Shown here: one piece after another, positions 47,001 to 56,174 of the stretch
Position numbering within the stretch: the first letter of the stretch is position 1
Layout: each line of letters starts with the position of its first letter
From: Marinifilum flexuosum
Lineage (GTDB): Bacteria > Bacteroidota > Bacteroidia > Bacteroidales > Marinifilaceae
Reading direction: 5' to 3'
Length of the DNA stretch: 64,000 bases
NCBI RefSeq assembly: GCF_003610555.1
Contig: NZ_RAPQ01000012.1
Location: 282,573 to 346,572 of the forward strand
Made by a program: the position numbers and the translations under genes
The notes under the pieces: generated by a model
Seen by the model: only the letters and a program-made list of their open reading frames with translations
Databases searched by the model: none
Told to the model about the DNA's origin: nothing

Positions 47001-47595
47001 TATCTACCAATTCTTTCATATCGTCAGCGTCAACAGCTTCAACTTTTTGAATTTCGTGAGAAGTACGGAATCCATCGAAGAAGTTGATGAAAGGAACGCG
47101 AGACTTAATTGCAGTAAGGTGAGCAACTGCAGAAAGATCCATAACTTCCTGTACAGATCCTGATGCCAACATAGCAAAACCAGTTTGTCTTGCAGAATAA
47201 ACATCTGAATGATCACCAAAAATAGAAAGTGCCTGAGCAGCCAATGCACGTGCACTTACGTGGAATACACATGGTAATAACTCACCAGAGATCTTATACA
47301 TATTAGGAATCATCAACAATAATCCCTGAGATGCAGTATAAGTAGTTGTTAAAGCACCAGCTTGTAAAGAACCGTGAACTGCACCTGCAGCACCAGCTTC
47401 TGATTGCATTTCAACTAGACGAACAGTTTCGCCAAAAATGTTTTTTCGACCTTGTGCAGCCCACTCATCAACATTCTCAGCCATAGGCGAAGAAGGTGTG
47501 ATTGGGTAAATACAAGATACCTCACTAAACATATATGCTACGTGAGCGGCAGCAGCATTACCATCGCAGGTAATGAATTTTTTTTCTCTTGCCAT
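44041..47595 (-). CDS. nifJ: Pyruvate:ferredoxin (flavodoxin) oxidoreductase
   Basis: An 1184-residue single-chain PFOR. The N-terminal thiamine-binding domain is followed by the transketolase-C-like and gamma domains, then two [4Fe-4S] motifs (CIQCNQCAYVCPHA and CTGCGNCVDVCPAP). The C-terminal TPP domain has ACAGCGETPYIKL, ATGCSSIYGGSAPSTPY, GGDGWAYDIGFGGLDHVL and NTGGQASKSTP. It oxidises pyruvate and CoA to acetyl-CoA, CO2 and reduced ferredoxin, a mark of anaerobic metabolism. Length is normal for the fused type. Strong codon bias indicates abundance. Confidence 0.98.
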   Translation of the reverse strand: MAREKKFITCDGNAAAAHVAYMFSEVSCIYPITPSSPMAENVDEWAAQGRKNIFGETVRLVEMQSEAGAAGAVHGSLQAGALTTTYTASQGLLLMIPNMYKISGELLPCVFHVSARALAAQALSIFGDHSDVYSARQTGFAMLASGSVQEVMDLSAVAHLTAIKSRVPFINFFDGFRTSHEIQKVEAVDADDMKELVDMEALQEFRNRALNPESPVTRGTAQNPDIYFQSREAANPFYEKVPEIVEGYMNEITKLTGREYKPFVYYGAEDAENIIIAMGSVTETIKEVIDYKIANGEKVGMVGVHLYRPFSAKHFLSVVPESVKRICVLDRTKEPGANGDPMYLDVREVFYGKENAPIVVGGRYGLGSKDVTPSQIIAVYKNLAMNEPKNQFTLGIVDDVTFKSLPLEAELKVNSEKLYEAKFYGLGSDGTVGANKNSIKIIGSATDKYCQAYFAYDSKKSGGFTASHLRFGDDPIRSTYLVTTPDFVACHVPAYVYLYDVLKGLKKGGSFLLNSIYDVEETKKHLPDHMKKYIAENDIKFYIINGTKLGEELGLGTRTNTIMQAAFFKITGVIPFELAVEEMKKAIVKSYGNKGEKVVNMNFSAVDAGGENVIEVEVPAEWKNIEAEGFKTDSTGRPEFVANVCDPMNAQTGDDLPVSAFQGREDGTFPAGTTKYEKRGIAVSVPEWKEETCIQCNQCAYVCPHAAIRPFLLTEEEVAAAPAGTAVKPATGKDLKGLSFRIQVAPLDCTGCGNCVDVCPAPKAKALEMKHLETQDAEKERWHYMDKQVGYKELLPKNNVKNSQFAQPLFEFSGACAGCGETPYIKLITQLYGERMIVANATGCSSIYGGSAPSTPYCKNDKSGKGPAWANSLFEDNAEYGYGMAEGVNKMRARIAQRMEENMDAVNDATKAAFAEWLEGKDNADASEVASPKVEAALANETHEVAKEILNLKQYLVKKSIWIFGGDGWAYDIGFGGLDHVLASGEDVNVLVMDTEIYSNTGGQASKSTPVGAVAKFAAAGKRIRKKDLGMIAMSYGYVYVAQVAMGANQAQYYKALKEAEAYPGPSLIIAYSPCISHGLKASMGKSQAEEKKAVEAGYWHLYRNNPMLEAEGKNPFVLDSKEPKWENFQDFLLGEVRYTSLQKSFPEEAKELFVAAEENAKWRYKAYKRQASLDYSEEEKELA

Positions 47596-47655
47596 TTTAC
47601 TCCTCCAATTAATTTTAATTAATGGTAGTTTAATTTATTTCTGTTATTTAATTCT

Positions 47656-48843
47656 CTAATATAAAAAACCGAACAACCATAAAGGAATTTTATTTCCTTC
47701 ACCACGTTCGATCATGTCGGCGGCCTCAAATAAGTCTTCTGTTCTAATATTAGAATCAGACAAATTCAAATTGCCTGTAATTTTAAAATTGTATTTATCA
47801 TTCACCAAAAAGTGTCCCATATCCGTACTTGTAAAAAGCCTTGTTGGTGCTACCTGATTGTAAAAAAAGGTTTCACGCAAGTTATCCTGATCGATATTCT
47901 CAGGAGATATGGCATACAGTAAATTGGTATTGTGTAAATATACCTTGTTGGGCTTCTTAGATGAATCTTTATAGCTATCCTTCGAGTTAAGCAAACGAAT
48001 TAATCTTGCATTTTTCAAATATCGCAAGTAATTCATAATCGTAGCTCTTGAAGTTTCCACATCGTTTGCCAACTTGCTAACATTTGGCTGAAATGGCACA
48101 TTGCTCGAAATGATATAAAGTAGCTTCTTTAGCTTTGGCAGATATTTTAATTCTATTTGGTTCAAATACGTAATATCAAACTCCAACATCAGATTGATAA
48201 TTTTCAACAAATTATCAATGAAACTTCTCTCTTCCTGATAACAGGGATAATATCCGTAACGTAAATAATCATTAAAATAAGCCAGAGGTCTTACTTTCTC
48301 AAGAATTTCATCGACAATCTCCTCGTGATTTTCGATAATATCTTCTAAAGAATAGCTCTTAAATTTGTTTCCAGTTTCGTGATTTAAAAATTCTCGGAAT
48401 GATAATCCATTAAGGTAATATACATTCACAATATCTTTAAGTTCCTCGTTTGTTTTTACTCTTAAAATAGAAGAAGCCGTAAATATAATTTTTAAGTCAC
48501 CACATTGCTCATAGCAAGTTTTTAAATCTTTTGCCCAATCAGGATATTTATGAATCTGATCTAACAATAACAACTTGCCACCTTTTTTATAGAATTCATC
48601 AACAAACGAAACCAGTCCTCTTTCGGTAAAGAACAGGTTGTTCATGTTTATATAAAGACATGATTTATCGTTTGCACAATTTTCTCGAACATAGTCTAAC
48701 AGGAAGGTAGTTTTACCTACACCTCTGGCACCTTTAATAGCAATTAATCGTTGCGACCAATCAATTTGATCAGCCAATTGTCGACGAATATTACTCTTTT
48801 TGTTTTTCAACAAACTATTATGTGTCTGTAGTAAGGTGTTCAT
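47656..48843 (-). CDS. AAA ATPase with DUF4143 C-terminal domain
   Basis: 395 residues from the ATG at 48843 (MNTLLQTHN); a TTG 24 bp upstream is less likely. Walker A is KGARGVGKTT (38-46). Walker B is KLLLLDQIHKYPDWAKDL, with Gln where most relatives have Glu. The sensor region is IIFTASSILRV. The C-terminal half (DITYLNQIELKYLPKL, ANDVETSRATIMNYLRYL winged helix, KVYLHNTNLLYAI) is DUF4143. Such proteins are common in Bacteroidota and archaea and have no settled function. A perfect 24-bp palindrome lies upstream of its promoter, suggesting repression. Confidence 0.85.
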   Translation of the reverse strand: MNTLLQTHNSLLKNKKSNIRRQLADQIDWSQRLIAIKGARGVGKTTFLLDYVRENCANDKSCLYINMNNLFFTERGLVSFVDEFYKKGGKLLLLDQIHKYPDWAKDLKTCYEQCGDLKIIFTASSILRVKTNEELKDIVNVYYLNGLSFREFLNHETGNKFKSYSLEDIIENHEEIVDEILEKVRPLAYFNDYLRYGYYPCYQEERSFIDNLLKIINLMLEFDITYLNQIELKYLPKLKKLLYIISSNVPFQPNVSKLANDVETSRATIMNYLRYLKNARLIRLLNSKDSYKDSSKKPNKVYLHNTNLLYAISPENIDQDNLRETFFYNQVAPTRLFTSTDMGHFLVNDKYNFKITGNLNLSDSNIRTEDLFEAADMIERGEGNKIPLWLFGFLY

Positions 48844-48864
48844 ACTTCTTCGAAATTTACATGG

Positions 48865-48872
48865 CAAATTTA
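48865..48872 (-). promoter_or_regulatory. -7 element of the ATPase gene
   Basis: TAAATTTG on the reverse strand fits TAnnTTTG. It would start transcription about 15 nt before the ATG. The palindrome at 48889-48912 covers the -33 region. Confidence 0.5.
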
Positions 48873-48888
48873 TAGAATTAAAGCTTAA

Positions 48889-48912
48889 TTTTGTAATCTC
48901 GAGATTACAAAA
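48889..48912. promoter_or_regulatory. Perfect 24-bp palindrome, candidate operator
   Basis: Twelve-base arms TTTTGTAATCTC and its complement meet at a CG centre with no loop, 46 bp before the ATPase start and over its probable -33 region. The lack of a loop favours a protein-binding dyad over an RNA terminator. Confidence 0.6.
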
Positions 48913-49012
48913 GCACCTATTTTTTGCTATTTATACTTATTTAAAATAACATGTCGCACAACAGCTTTCCCTTGCTATAACTGATCATTCCATAAAAAAG
49001 TATTATAAAAAA

Positions 49013-49038
49013 AAGAGGCCGTAAAATTACGGCCTCTT
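49013..49038 (-). terminator. rho terminator
   Basis: A 12-bp stem (AAGAGGCCGTAA/TTACGGCCTCTT) with an A run and, on the reverse strand, a T run, 22 bp after the rho stop. Confidence 0.85.
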
Positions 49039-49059
49039 CTATATCATATTGTATTTGAC

Positions 49060-50787
49060 TTATTTGTCGTTCATCGAAATCAAGAACTCCTCATTCGAAC
49101 GAGTTTTTCTCATTCTATCGCTAATAAACTGCATAGCTTCTACAGAATTCATATCGGTTAAGAAGTTACGAAGTACCCAAATGCGATTCAACTGGCCTTC
49201 GTCCAATAGAAGATCTTCTCGACGTGTACTAGAAGCTGTAATGTCAACAGCAGGGTAAATACGCTTGTTAGATAATTTACGATCCAACTGAAGTTCCATA
49301 TTACCAGTTCCTTTAAATTCTTCGAAAATTACTTCGTCCATTTTAGAACCCGTTTCTGTTAATGCAGTTGCCAAAATAGTAAGCGATCCTCCATTTTCGA
49401 TATTACGAGCAGCACCAAAGAAACGTTTTGGCTTGTGAAGAGCATTTGCATCAACACCACCAGAAAGGACTTTACCTGATGCTGGAGAAACTGTATTGTA
49501 AGCACGGGCCAAACGAGTAATTGAATCAAGCAAGATTACTACATCGTGTCCACACTCAACCATACGTTTTGCTTTTTCAAGCACAATATTAGCAACTCTT
49601 ACATGACGTTCTGCCGGCTCATCAAAAGTAGATGAAATTACTTCTGCATTTACACTTCTTGCCATATCAGTTACCTCTTCCGGACGTTCGTCAATCAGAA
49701 GAATAATCATATAAGCTTCTGGATTATTGGCAGCAATTGCATTTGCAACTTCTTTCAACAAAACAGTTTTACCTGTTTTCGGTTGCGCAACAATCAAACC
49801 TCTTTGTCCCTTACCGATAGGTGCAAACATATCAACTACACGAGTAGATAATGAGTTTGAAGAACCACTAGTCAGGTTAAATTTTTCATCTGGAAAAAGT
49901 GGTGTCAAATGATCGAAAGGTACACGGTCACGAATCACCTCTGGCAAACGACCATTAATCTTTTCAACCTTAATTAAAGGAAAATATTTTTCACCCTCTT
50001 TTGGAGGACGGATAGATCCATTAACTGTATCACCAGTTTTTAAACCAAATAGTTTAATCTGAGACTGAGATACATAAATATCATCCGGAGAATTTAAATA
50101 GTTATAATCTGATGAACGAAGGAAACCATAACCATCAGGCATTATTTCCAAGACACCAGAACTATTAATAATTCCATCAAATTCGAAAAGCTTTTCTTTC
50201 TCTCTTTTTTCGAATCTTTTTCTGTGCTGATTTTTATCCTGACGATCCTGTCTATCGTTTCTGTCAGTTCTTTCTTGCCTTTCAGGTTTCTCAGCTTTCT
50301 CGCCTCTTTCCTGCTTTTCTAGTTTTGGCTTTTCTTCTTTGGCAACAGGAGTCTCTTCTTTCTGAGTTTTAACCTCTTCTTTATTTTCAGCTTCAACCTT
50401 TACTGGTTCTGTTTTTTTCTCAACTACCTTTCTAGTGCGCTTTGGTTTCGCAGGAGCTTCCTCAGCTTTCTTTTCTTCAGGCTGAATTTGAGATGCTGCC
50501 TCTTTCACAACCTCTTTAACTGGCTGCTCTGTCTTTCTTCTTCTGCGTAGCTTAATTTTAGGCTGATCATCCTCAGTCTTTGTCTCTCCTTCTGATTTTT
50601 TAACTCTCTTACGAGGAGTCTTTTTCTCAGAAGATTTCATTTCAGAAGCTACAATCGCCTGCTGATCAAGAATCTTATAAATTAAATCTTGTTTTTTAAA
50701 AGATTCAATTTTCTTGATTTTAAGTTCTTTAGCGATTTCTCGCAACTCAGGCACAAGCTTCTTGTTTAATTCAAGAATATCGTACAT
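49060..50787 (-). CDS. rho: Transcription termination factor Rho
   Basis: A 575-residue protein. Residues 1-45 form the Rho N-terminal helical domain ([12 protein letters not shown]). About 50-200 is a Lys/Glu/Arg-rich low-complexity insertion with [23 protein letters not shown] runs. The RNA-binding cold-shock domain ([15 protein letters not shown]) and the ATPase core follow, with Walker [12 protein letters not shown], Walker [18 protein letters not shown] and the Q/R-loop region. A hexameric RNA-DNA helicase that ends transcription. The charged insertion, absent from E. coli Rho, is characteristic of Bacteroidota. Confidence 0.97.
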   Translation of the reverse strand: MYDILELNKKLVPELREIAKELKIKKIESFKKQDLIYKILDQQAIVASEMKSSEKKTPRKRVKKSEGETKTEDDQPKIKLRRRRKTEQPVKEVVKEAASQIQPEEKKAEEAPAKPKRTRKVVEKKTEPVKVEAENKEEVKTQKEETPVAKEEKPKLEKQERGEKAEKPERQERTDRNDRQDRQDKNQHRKRFEKREKEKLFEFDGIINSSGVLEIMPDGYGFLRSSDYNYLNSPDDIYVSQSQIKLFGLKTGDTVNGSIRPPKEGEKYFPLIKVEKINGRLPEVIRDRVPFDHLTPLFPDEKFNLTSGSSNSLSTRVVDMFAPIGKGQRGLIVAQPKTGKTVLLKEVANAIAANNPEAYMIILLIDERPEEVTDMARSVNAEVISSTFDEPAERHVRVANIVLEKAKRMVECGHDVVILLDSITRLARAYNTVSPASGKVLSGGVDANALHKPKRFFGAARNIENGGSLTILATALTETGSKMDEVIFEEFKGTGNMELQLDRKLSNKRIYPAVDITASSTRREDLLLDEGQLNRIWVLRNFLTDMNSVEAMQFISDRMRKTRSNEEFLISMNDK

Positions 50788-51093
50788 ATATAATTTATTA
50801 ATATTTTTTGGGTAATGTTTTTAGATAGAATTGTATTTGAATCAATACGGAACCTGATCTTTCGACCTCTAAATGAGAAGAATCAATCGGAATTCAAATG
50901 CAATATTACGCAATTACTTATAATTCGCAAAAAATAATTGCAGAATAATCCTGAAAATGGAAATTATGATGATTTTCAGGATCAATCTGACACCTTAAAT
51001 AAGTTCTCACGGATTTCTTTTTTTAAATCATTTTGCTATATTTAAATATTAATGACGGAGTTAGGCTTCATCATTTTATACCAAAATTCCACT

Positions 51094-51960
51094 ATGAGAC
51101 AGCTAAAAATTACCAAACAAGTAACAAACAGAGAAACTCCTTCCCTGGACAAGTATCTGCATGAAATTGGGAAAGTCGACCTAATTTCGGCAGAGGAAGA
51201 GGTTCAACTTGCCAGAAAGATAAAAAAGGGAGACAAAAAAGCTCTGGATCGGCTTATTAAGTGTAATCTGCGTTTTGTTGTATCTGTATCAAAGCAATAT
51301 CAAAACCAAGGCCTTAGCTTGCCTGATTTAATTAATGAAGGAAATTTAGGCTTAATTAAGGCTGCCCAAAGGTTTGATGAAACAAGAGGATTTAAATTTA
51401 TTTCTTACGCAGTTTGGTGGATTCGTCAATCAATTTTACAAGCCTTGGCTGAACAAGCAAGAATCGTTCGTTTACCACTAAATAAAATTGGTTCCATCAA
51501 CAAAATCAACAAAACTTTCTCTCAGTTAGAGCAAGAGTATCAGCGAGAACCCTCAGCTGAAGAAATTGCCAATATTTTAGAAATGAGCCCAAAGGATGTA
51601 AAGGAAGCATTAAAGGCATCTGGTCGCCATGTATCTATGGATGCACCAATTAATCCAGAAGAGGAAAATACGCTTTACGACATCTTATTAAGCAATGATG
51701 AAATTAGTCCAGATAAGGCGTTAATTCGAGATTCGCTTAGAAAAGAAATAGAGCGATCTTTATCTACACTATCAAAACGAGAAGCCGCCATCATTCGTTT
51801 GTATTTTGGTTTAAACGGAAAACCACCATACTCATTGGAAGAAATTGGAAAGGAATTTGGATTAACTCGGGAAAGAGTTCGCCAGATTAAAGAAAAAGCC
51901 ATTAAACGAATGAAGTCAACTTTTAGAAGCAAAATCTTAAAAACTTATTTAGGAGAATAA
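51094..51960 (+). CDS. rpoD: Primary RNA polymerase sigma factor
   Basis: 288 residues from MRQLKITKQ at 51094; an upstream ATG at 51052 would add 14 residues not seen in relatives. Region 1.2 ([21 protein letters not shown]) opens the protein, and region 1.1 is absent, the usual short Bacteroidota form. Region 2 is [34 protein letters not shown] with [20 protein letters not shown], then region 3. Region 4 ends with [24 protein letters not shown]. It recognises the TTTG/TAnnTTTG promoters found here. Confidence 0.96.
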   Translation: MRQLKITKQVTNRETPSLDKYLHEIGKVDLISAEEEVQLARKIKKGDKKALDRLIKCNLRFVVSVSKQYQNQGLSLPDLINEGNLGLIKAAQRFDETRGFKFISYAVWWIRQSILQALAEQARIVRLPLNKIGSINKINKTFSQLEQEYQREPSAEEIANILEMSPKDVKEALKASGRHVSMDAPINPEEENTLYDILLSNDEISPDKALIRDSLRKEIERSLSTLSKREAAIIRLYFGLNGKPPYSLEEIGKEFGLTRERVRQIKEKAIKRMKSTFRSKILKTYLGE

Positions 51961-51985
51961 ATACTTACATGATTGAATGATATTT

Positions 51986-52030
51986 AAAGGATAAGGGAAA
52001 AATTTCAGCATTTCTTTCTTATCCTTTTTT
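51986..52030 (+). terminator. rpoD terminator
   Basis: The stem AAAGGATAAG/CTTATCCTTT with a 22-base loop and a T run. Confidence 0.7.
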
Positions 52031-52035
52031 AATTA

Positions 52036-52043
52036 TATCTTTG
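52036..52043 (+). promoter_or_regulatory. rpe promoter -7 element
   Basis: TATCTTTG fits TAnnTTTG, 33 bp before the rpe ATG. Confidence 0.55.
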
Positions 52044-52076
52044 CGCCAAATTAAAATACTAATATTAAACAATCAG

Positions 52077-52727
52077 ATGCAAACAATTATTTCACCATCC
52101 TTATTATCGGCAGATTTCACCAATCTGAAAGCTGACATTGAGATGGTTAATAAAAGCGAAGCCGATTGGTTTCACCTGGATATTATGGATGGTGTTTTTG
52201 TTCCTAATATCTCATACGGACTGCCAGTAGTACAACAAATCAATAAAATTGCTGAAAAGCCATTGGATGTTCATTTAATGATTATTGATCCGGATAGATA
52301 TGTTGAGGCTTTTCAAAAAGCTGGAGCTGATTATCTAACTGTACACTACGAAGCATGTACTCACCTACACCGCACTGTACAAAACATCAAGCAACATGGA
52401 ATGAAAGCTGGAGTTTCTTTAAACCCACACACTCCTGTATCTGTTCTTGAAGATATTATTCAAGACCTGGATTTGGTACTATTAATGAGTGTAAATCCTG
52501 GATTTGGAGGACAAAGCTTTATTGAAAACACTTATAAAAAAGTAAAGCAATTAAAAAATATGATTGCTGAAAAAAATGCCAATACAATAATTGAAGTTGA
52601 CGGTGGTGTTAATTTAGAGACCGGAAAGAAATTGCTTGAAGCAGGAGCCAATGCACTTGTTGCAGGTAGTTTTGTTTTTGGAGCTAATGATCCAACACAT
52701 ACCATATCAAATTTGAAAAATTTATAA
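52077..52727 (+). CDS. rpe: Ribulose-phosphate 3-epimerase
   Basis: 216 residues from the ATG at 52077 (MQTIISPSLLSADF); the TTG further upstream would place the start inside the promoter. TIM-barrel motifs are WFHLDIMDGVFVPNISYG (metal-binding His and Asp), LDVHLMI, VHYEA, LLMSVNPGFGGQSF and EVDGGVN. It interconverts ribulose-5-phosphate and xylulose-5-phosphate. Confidence 0.97.
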   Translation: MQTIISPSLLSADFTNLKADIEMVNKSEADWFHLDIMDGVFVPNISYGLPVVQQINKIAEKPLDVHLMIIDPDRYVEAFQKAGADYLTVHYEACTHLHRTVQNIKQHGMKAGVSLNPHTPVSVLEDIIQDLDLVLLMSVNPGFGGQSFIENTYKKVKQLKNMIAEKNANTIIEVDGGVNLETGKKLLEAGANALVAGSFVFGANDPTHTISNLKNL

Positions 52728-52732
52728 TAATA

Positions 52733-52766
52733 AAAAAGACCAAATGAAATTCCATTTGGTCTTTTT
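52733..52766. terminator. Bidirectional terminator
   Basis: A 14-bp stem (AAAAAGACCAAATG/CATTTGGTCTTTTT) with a 6-base loop between convergent rpe and the dehydrogenase gene. Confidence 0.88.
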
Positions 52767-52769
52767 GTT

Positions 52770-54002
52770 TTATACAGTTACGGCATCTTTGCCTTCCAGG
52801 TAATCCTGCAAATAAGCAAAATGCTTTGTAAGTTTTCCTTCTTTAGCTATGGTAGCTCGTTCTAAAATTCCTTCCGGGTCATCACCAAACAAAGCTTCGT
52901 AAACATTATCAGCCAAAGCTTCTCCAAAATCTATCGATGAATCACGAGGCAGTTCACCTGGTAAATTATCTACAGCCATAACCGTAACATTACGTTTGTC
53001 AACAAATGGAATGGCCTCTTCTTCACTAAACCTATCATATCCATAAAAAGAGGAAGCAATAGTAGAAGGTCTCAAAGTCGATGGCAATGGTCCATCAATA
53101 TCACAACTAACATCTGCAACTACCGAAATTCTAAAATCATCCTCTTTGTAATCCTCAGGAGTTAGAAACCTTGGCGCTTTCGGATCCCAATAATGACATG
53201 CTATATATAAATCGGTAACTTTTGAAAATTTCTTAAATGTTGATTGGTACATCTCAGGATGATCGTAAAAATGCATTAAATCAAAATCCGAACCATCAAT
53301 TCTTTCAACGTATTTATCGGGATCTATTCTGCACACTACAGGCTCATCATATTCTGTAGTTAAAAACTCTTCAGGATCAACTTCCTTCAAATTTAAAACT
53401 CGAATGGTTTGCATGGCCCCCATTGCAACTCTTCCTCCACCTGTTATCAGAATTTTAATTGGTTTAAGAGTAATCTTTTTTAAATGCCTGTACATTTCGT
53501 TCATATCCAAACATGTTCTTGCAGGAGGCAAATCGAAGAAATCCGTTCTCATTCCCCTGGCTCGCAAAGCCTTGTAAGCACCAACCACTCCTGCCCAATG
53601 TCCAAATGCAACAAGTCTCTGCCCAGATAAATTGGTTAAATATTCATAATCGATCAATGTAATGTTTCTTTTAATTACTTGTTGGAGCAATTCCCGATTA
53701 TGAGCTTGCTGTTTTGCTGTATGCGAAAAAAATAGATAGGTTTTATTGGGAATTAAAGTGGGAATATTCACTTCCTTTACTCCTATCAAAATATCGCACT
53801 CTCTAAGGTCTTCAGTCAAAAAATAGCCTTGATCACGATACTCTGAGTCGGTAAAACATCTTATGTCACTAGGCTGAATAAAAATGCTTACATCAGGATA
53901 TTTTTCTAATATTTTTAAACCTGTTACAGGTGGAATAGCCACTCTCTTATCTGGTGGATTTTTTGTTTCTCGAAGTACTCCTACTCGAATGCGATTCTTC
54001 AT
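52770..54002 (-). CDS. Saccharopine dehydrogenase-like / alanine dehydrogenase-PNT-fold oxidoreductase
   Basis: 410 residues from the ATG at 54002 (MKNRIRVGVLRE); the TTG start 45 bp upstream is less likely. The N-terminal AlaDH/PNT domain (VLRETKNPPDKRVAIPP, KTYLFFSHTAKQQAHN, DYEYLTNLSGQRLVAFGHWAG) is followed by a Rossmann segment (ILITGGGRVAMGAMQ). C-terminal blocks VADVSCDIDGPLPSTLRPS and AVDNLPGELPRDSS closely follow LYS1-type, lysine-forming saccharopine dehydrogenases. The substrate is uncertain: it may be a saccharopine-type or related opine reaction. No other lysine gene is adjacent. Confidence 0.8.
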   Translation of the reverse strand: MKNRIRVGVLRETKNPPDKRVAIPPVTGLKILEKYPDVSIFIQPSDIRCFTDSEYRDQGYFLTEDLRECDILIGVKEVNIPTLIPNKTYLFFSHTAKQQAHNRELLQQVIKRNITLIDYEYLTNLSGQRLVAFGHWAGVVGAYKALRARGMRTDFFDLPPARTCLDMNEMYRHLKKITLKPIKILITGGGRVAMGAMQTIRVLNLKEVDPEEFLTTEYDEPVVCRIDPDKYVERIDGSDFDLMHFYDHPEMYQSTFKKFSKVTDLYIACHYWDPKAPRFLTPEDYKEDDFRISVVADVSCDIDGPLPSTLRPSTIASSFYGYDRFSEEEAIPFVDKRNVTVMAVDNLPGELPRDSSIDFGEALADNVYEALFGDDPEGILERATIAKEGKLTKHFAYLQDYLEGKDAVTV

Positions 54003-54239
54003 AATTAATATTTTAGAGGTGAGCCAAAGGTGTTCCTGATAATTCAATATAAACTACTATCAAAAAACACTATACTTATTTAAATTTAATAAACATTTAA
54101 CAGATTTCAGAATTTTCATTAAAATTTTAACACACTATTCAATTACTGATTTTTAATCTGATACAAAAATGTTAGGATAAAAAAGATATTAAAGCAGCTA
54201 TTTCTGATCCAATAAGTTTAACAGCTAAATGTTTTTTAC

Positions 54240-54247
54240 TAATTTTG
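54240..54247 (+). promoter_or_regulatory. ssrA promoter -7 element
   Basis: TAATTTTG fits TAnnTTTG, 11 bp before the mature tmRNA 5' end. Confidence 0.55.
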
Positions 54248-54258
54248 CATGAATTCTA

Positions 54259-54659
54259 GGGGCTGACGTGGTTTTGACAGCATGTAGAATTGATATGTAA
54301 GCATGTCGAGCGTTGTGATTCCAGCTCGTAAATATCGGATCTCACACTTTTTAATTGGCGAAAATAATTACGCTCTTGCTGCTTAATCGAATCATAGTAG
54401 ATTAAAGCTTTATTGCGGCACAAGGTTGCTGCGACGAGACATCCCGCTTATGGTTCCACCTTGTTCCGGTAAGTATATGGGATGCTGACAATTCAGGGTT
54501 AGTTGATAATTTACTTCGGGTTATTGGCGAAATATAGAAGATAAGCTAAGGTCTCGGGTGTGCTTTCCCTATCCTTAGTCGAAAATCAATAAATCACTAA
54601 GCATGTAGAAAGCCTATTGGTCGCATGTTTGGACCAGGGTTCGATTCCCTGCAGCTCCA
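54259..54659 (+). ncRNA. ssrA: Transfer-messenger RNA (tmRNA)
   Basis: A one-piece tmRNA of about 400 nt. The 5' end GGGGCTGACGTGG pairs with the 3' CAGCTCC, and the T arm GGTTCGATTCC is intact; CCA is not encoded. The tag frame at 54357-54386 reads GENNYALAA then stop (tag (A)GENNYALAA), typical of Bacteroidota. It rescues stalled ribosomes and marks the peptides for proteolysis. Its 3' end is a common integration site, and an integrase gene starts 298 bp downstream. Confidence 0.96.
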
Positions 54660-54682
54660 CACTTTTGAGGTTAAATAGAACT

Positions 54683-54716
54683 AAAAGACTCTAAATCCAC
54701 TGATTTACAGTCTTTT
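54683..54716 (+). terminator. ssrA terminator
   Basis: The stem AAAAGACT-TAAATC with GATTTA-AGTCTTTT (single mismatch), 4-base loop and T run, 24 bp after the tmRNA. Confidence 0.8.
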
Positions 54717-54956
54717 TTATTTCCTCCTATATCATTTAAACTCAATAAAAAGCAATAGATAAGTGAACTTTCTGGTGAGTAACTTCATTTTCTAAACCCA
54801 CTCACCAGAAACTCCACAATAAACTGTATACGAGCGCATTAAAAGAAATCAACCTCATTATTTTCAATTGACATTCATATGATTTTTTCGTAATTTGAGT
54901 GAGTAAATCTCTTATTTTTCTTCTTTAAATTATGGAACAATTTTAAATGGAAGTAC

Positions 54957-56174
54957 ATGAACACCTTCATCCCAATAAACATCAGCTTTGTAATACGAAA
55001 AAGCAAATCCAAGACAAACCTTGAAAGTCCAATCTACATTCGCATTTCTGTAGAAAATGAACGCGTTGAAATATCTACTGGGAGATCAATTTCATCAGAA
55101 GATTGGGATAATAAAGCAGGAAAAGCTAATGCTAGAAAAAAAGGAGGCGTTCAGTTAAATAAATTTCTCGATGTATTAAAAAACAACATTTTTGATCATC
55201 ATACCGAAATGATTAAAAACGGTGAACTTGTAACCGCAAAAAAATTAAAATTAAGATTTCTAGGAAAAGATGAAGAACAAAGAAGTCTTCTTCAAGTTTT
55301 CGAATACCACAACAAACAAATGCATGCTCTTATTGGAATAACATATGCAAAAGCTACTGCTAAAAGATATGATACAACCCTAGATCATATTAGAAATTTC
55401 ATAAAGCATCAATATAAAATAAATGATATTCCTTTACGTCAAATTAAATATTCCTTTATTACAGACTTGGAGCATTATTTTAAAACTGTACGAAAATGTA
55501 ATCACAACAGCTCTTTGAAATATATTAAAAACTTTAGAAAGGTGATAAATCTAGCTGTTAAAAATGAGTGGCTTGATAAAGATCCTTTTGCTAAATATCA
55601 AGCAAAACTAGTTGAAGTAAAACGAGAATTTATAACCAAAGAGGAATTACAAAGATTGGAAAATCTTAAAATAAAGATTAAACGTTTGGATATGGTTCGT
55701 GATATGTTTGTATTTGCATGTTACTCCGGCCTTGCCTATATTGATATTTCCAACCTTACCACTGATAACATCCGTATTGGTATAGACGGATATCAATGGA
55801 TCATTATGGAACGAGAAAAAACAAAAACTCCATCAAATCTTCCTCTGCTTCCTAAAGCTGCTGAACTTGTGAAGAAATATGAAGATTTTCCAGGAAAGAA
55901 AACCGAAGACCATATTTTTCCAAACTTTAGCAATCAAAAATTAAATGCCTATTTAAAAGAATTAGCTGACCTGACATCAATCGATAAAAATATAACTTTC
56001 CATATTGCTCGACATACTTTTGCTACTACAGTAACATTAGCCAATGGAGTACCTATTGAATCTATTAGTTCAATGCTTGGACATAAAAGTATTCGAACTA
56101 CTCAAATTTATTCTAAAGTGATTAATGAAAAAGTGAGCAAGGATATGAATAAACTTAAAAAGATGTTGAAATAA
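54957..56174 (+). CDS. Tyrosine-type site-specific integrase
   Basis: A 405-residue protein with three parts: an N-terminal arm-binding domain (IRISVENERVEISTGRSIS), a SAM-like core-binding domain (about 105-215) and the catalytic domain. Catalytic residues visible are His and Arg of FHIARHTFAT, the second His of MLGHKSIRTTQIYS and the nucleophilic Tyr in the latter. The usual first Arg (TGLR) is replaced: it reads YSGLAYIDISNL, as I recall in Bacteroides CTnDOT-type recombinases. No excisionase, mobilisation or cargo genes follow; the next genes are a T9SS operon on the other strand. It is probably the remnant or edge of an element inserted at ssrA. Confidence 0.93.
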   Translation: MNTFIPINISFVIRKSKSKTNLESPIYIRISVENERVEISTGRSISSEDWDNKAGKANARKKGGVQLNKFLDVLKNNIFDHHTEMIKNGELVTAKKLKLRFLGKDEEQRSLLQVFEYHNKQMHALIGITYAKATAKRYDTTLDHIRNFIKHQYKINDIPLRQIKYSFITDLEHYFKTVRKCNHNSSLKYIKNFRKVINLAVKNEWLDKDPFAKYQAKLVEVKREFITKEELQRLENLKIKIKRLDMVRDMFVFACYSGLAYIDISNLTTDNIRIGIDGYQWIIMEREKTKTPSNLPLLPKAAELVKKYEDFPGKKTEDHIFPNFSNQKLNAYLKELADLTSIDKNITFHIARHTFATTVTLANGVPIESISSMLGHKSIRTTQIYSKVINEKVSKDMNKLKKMLK

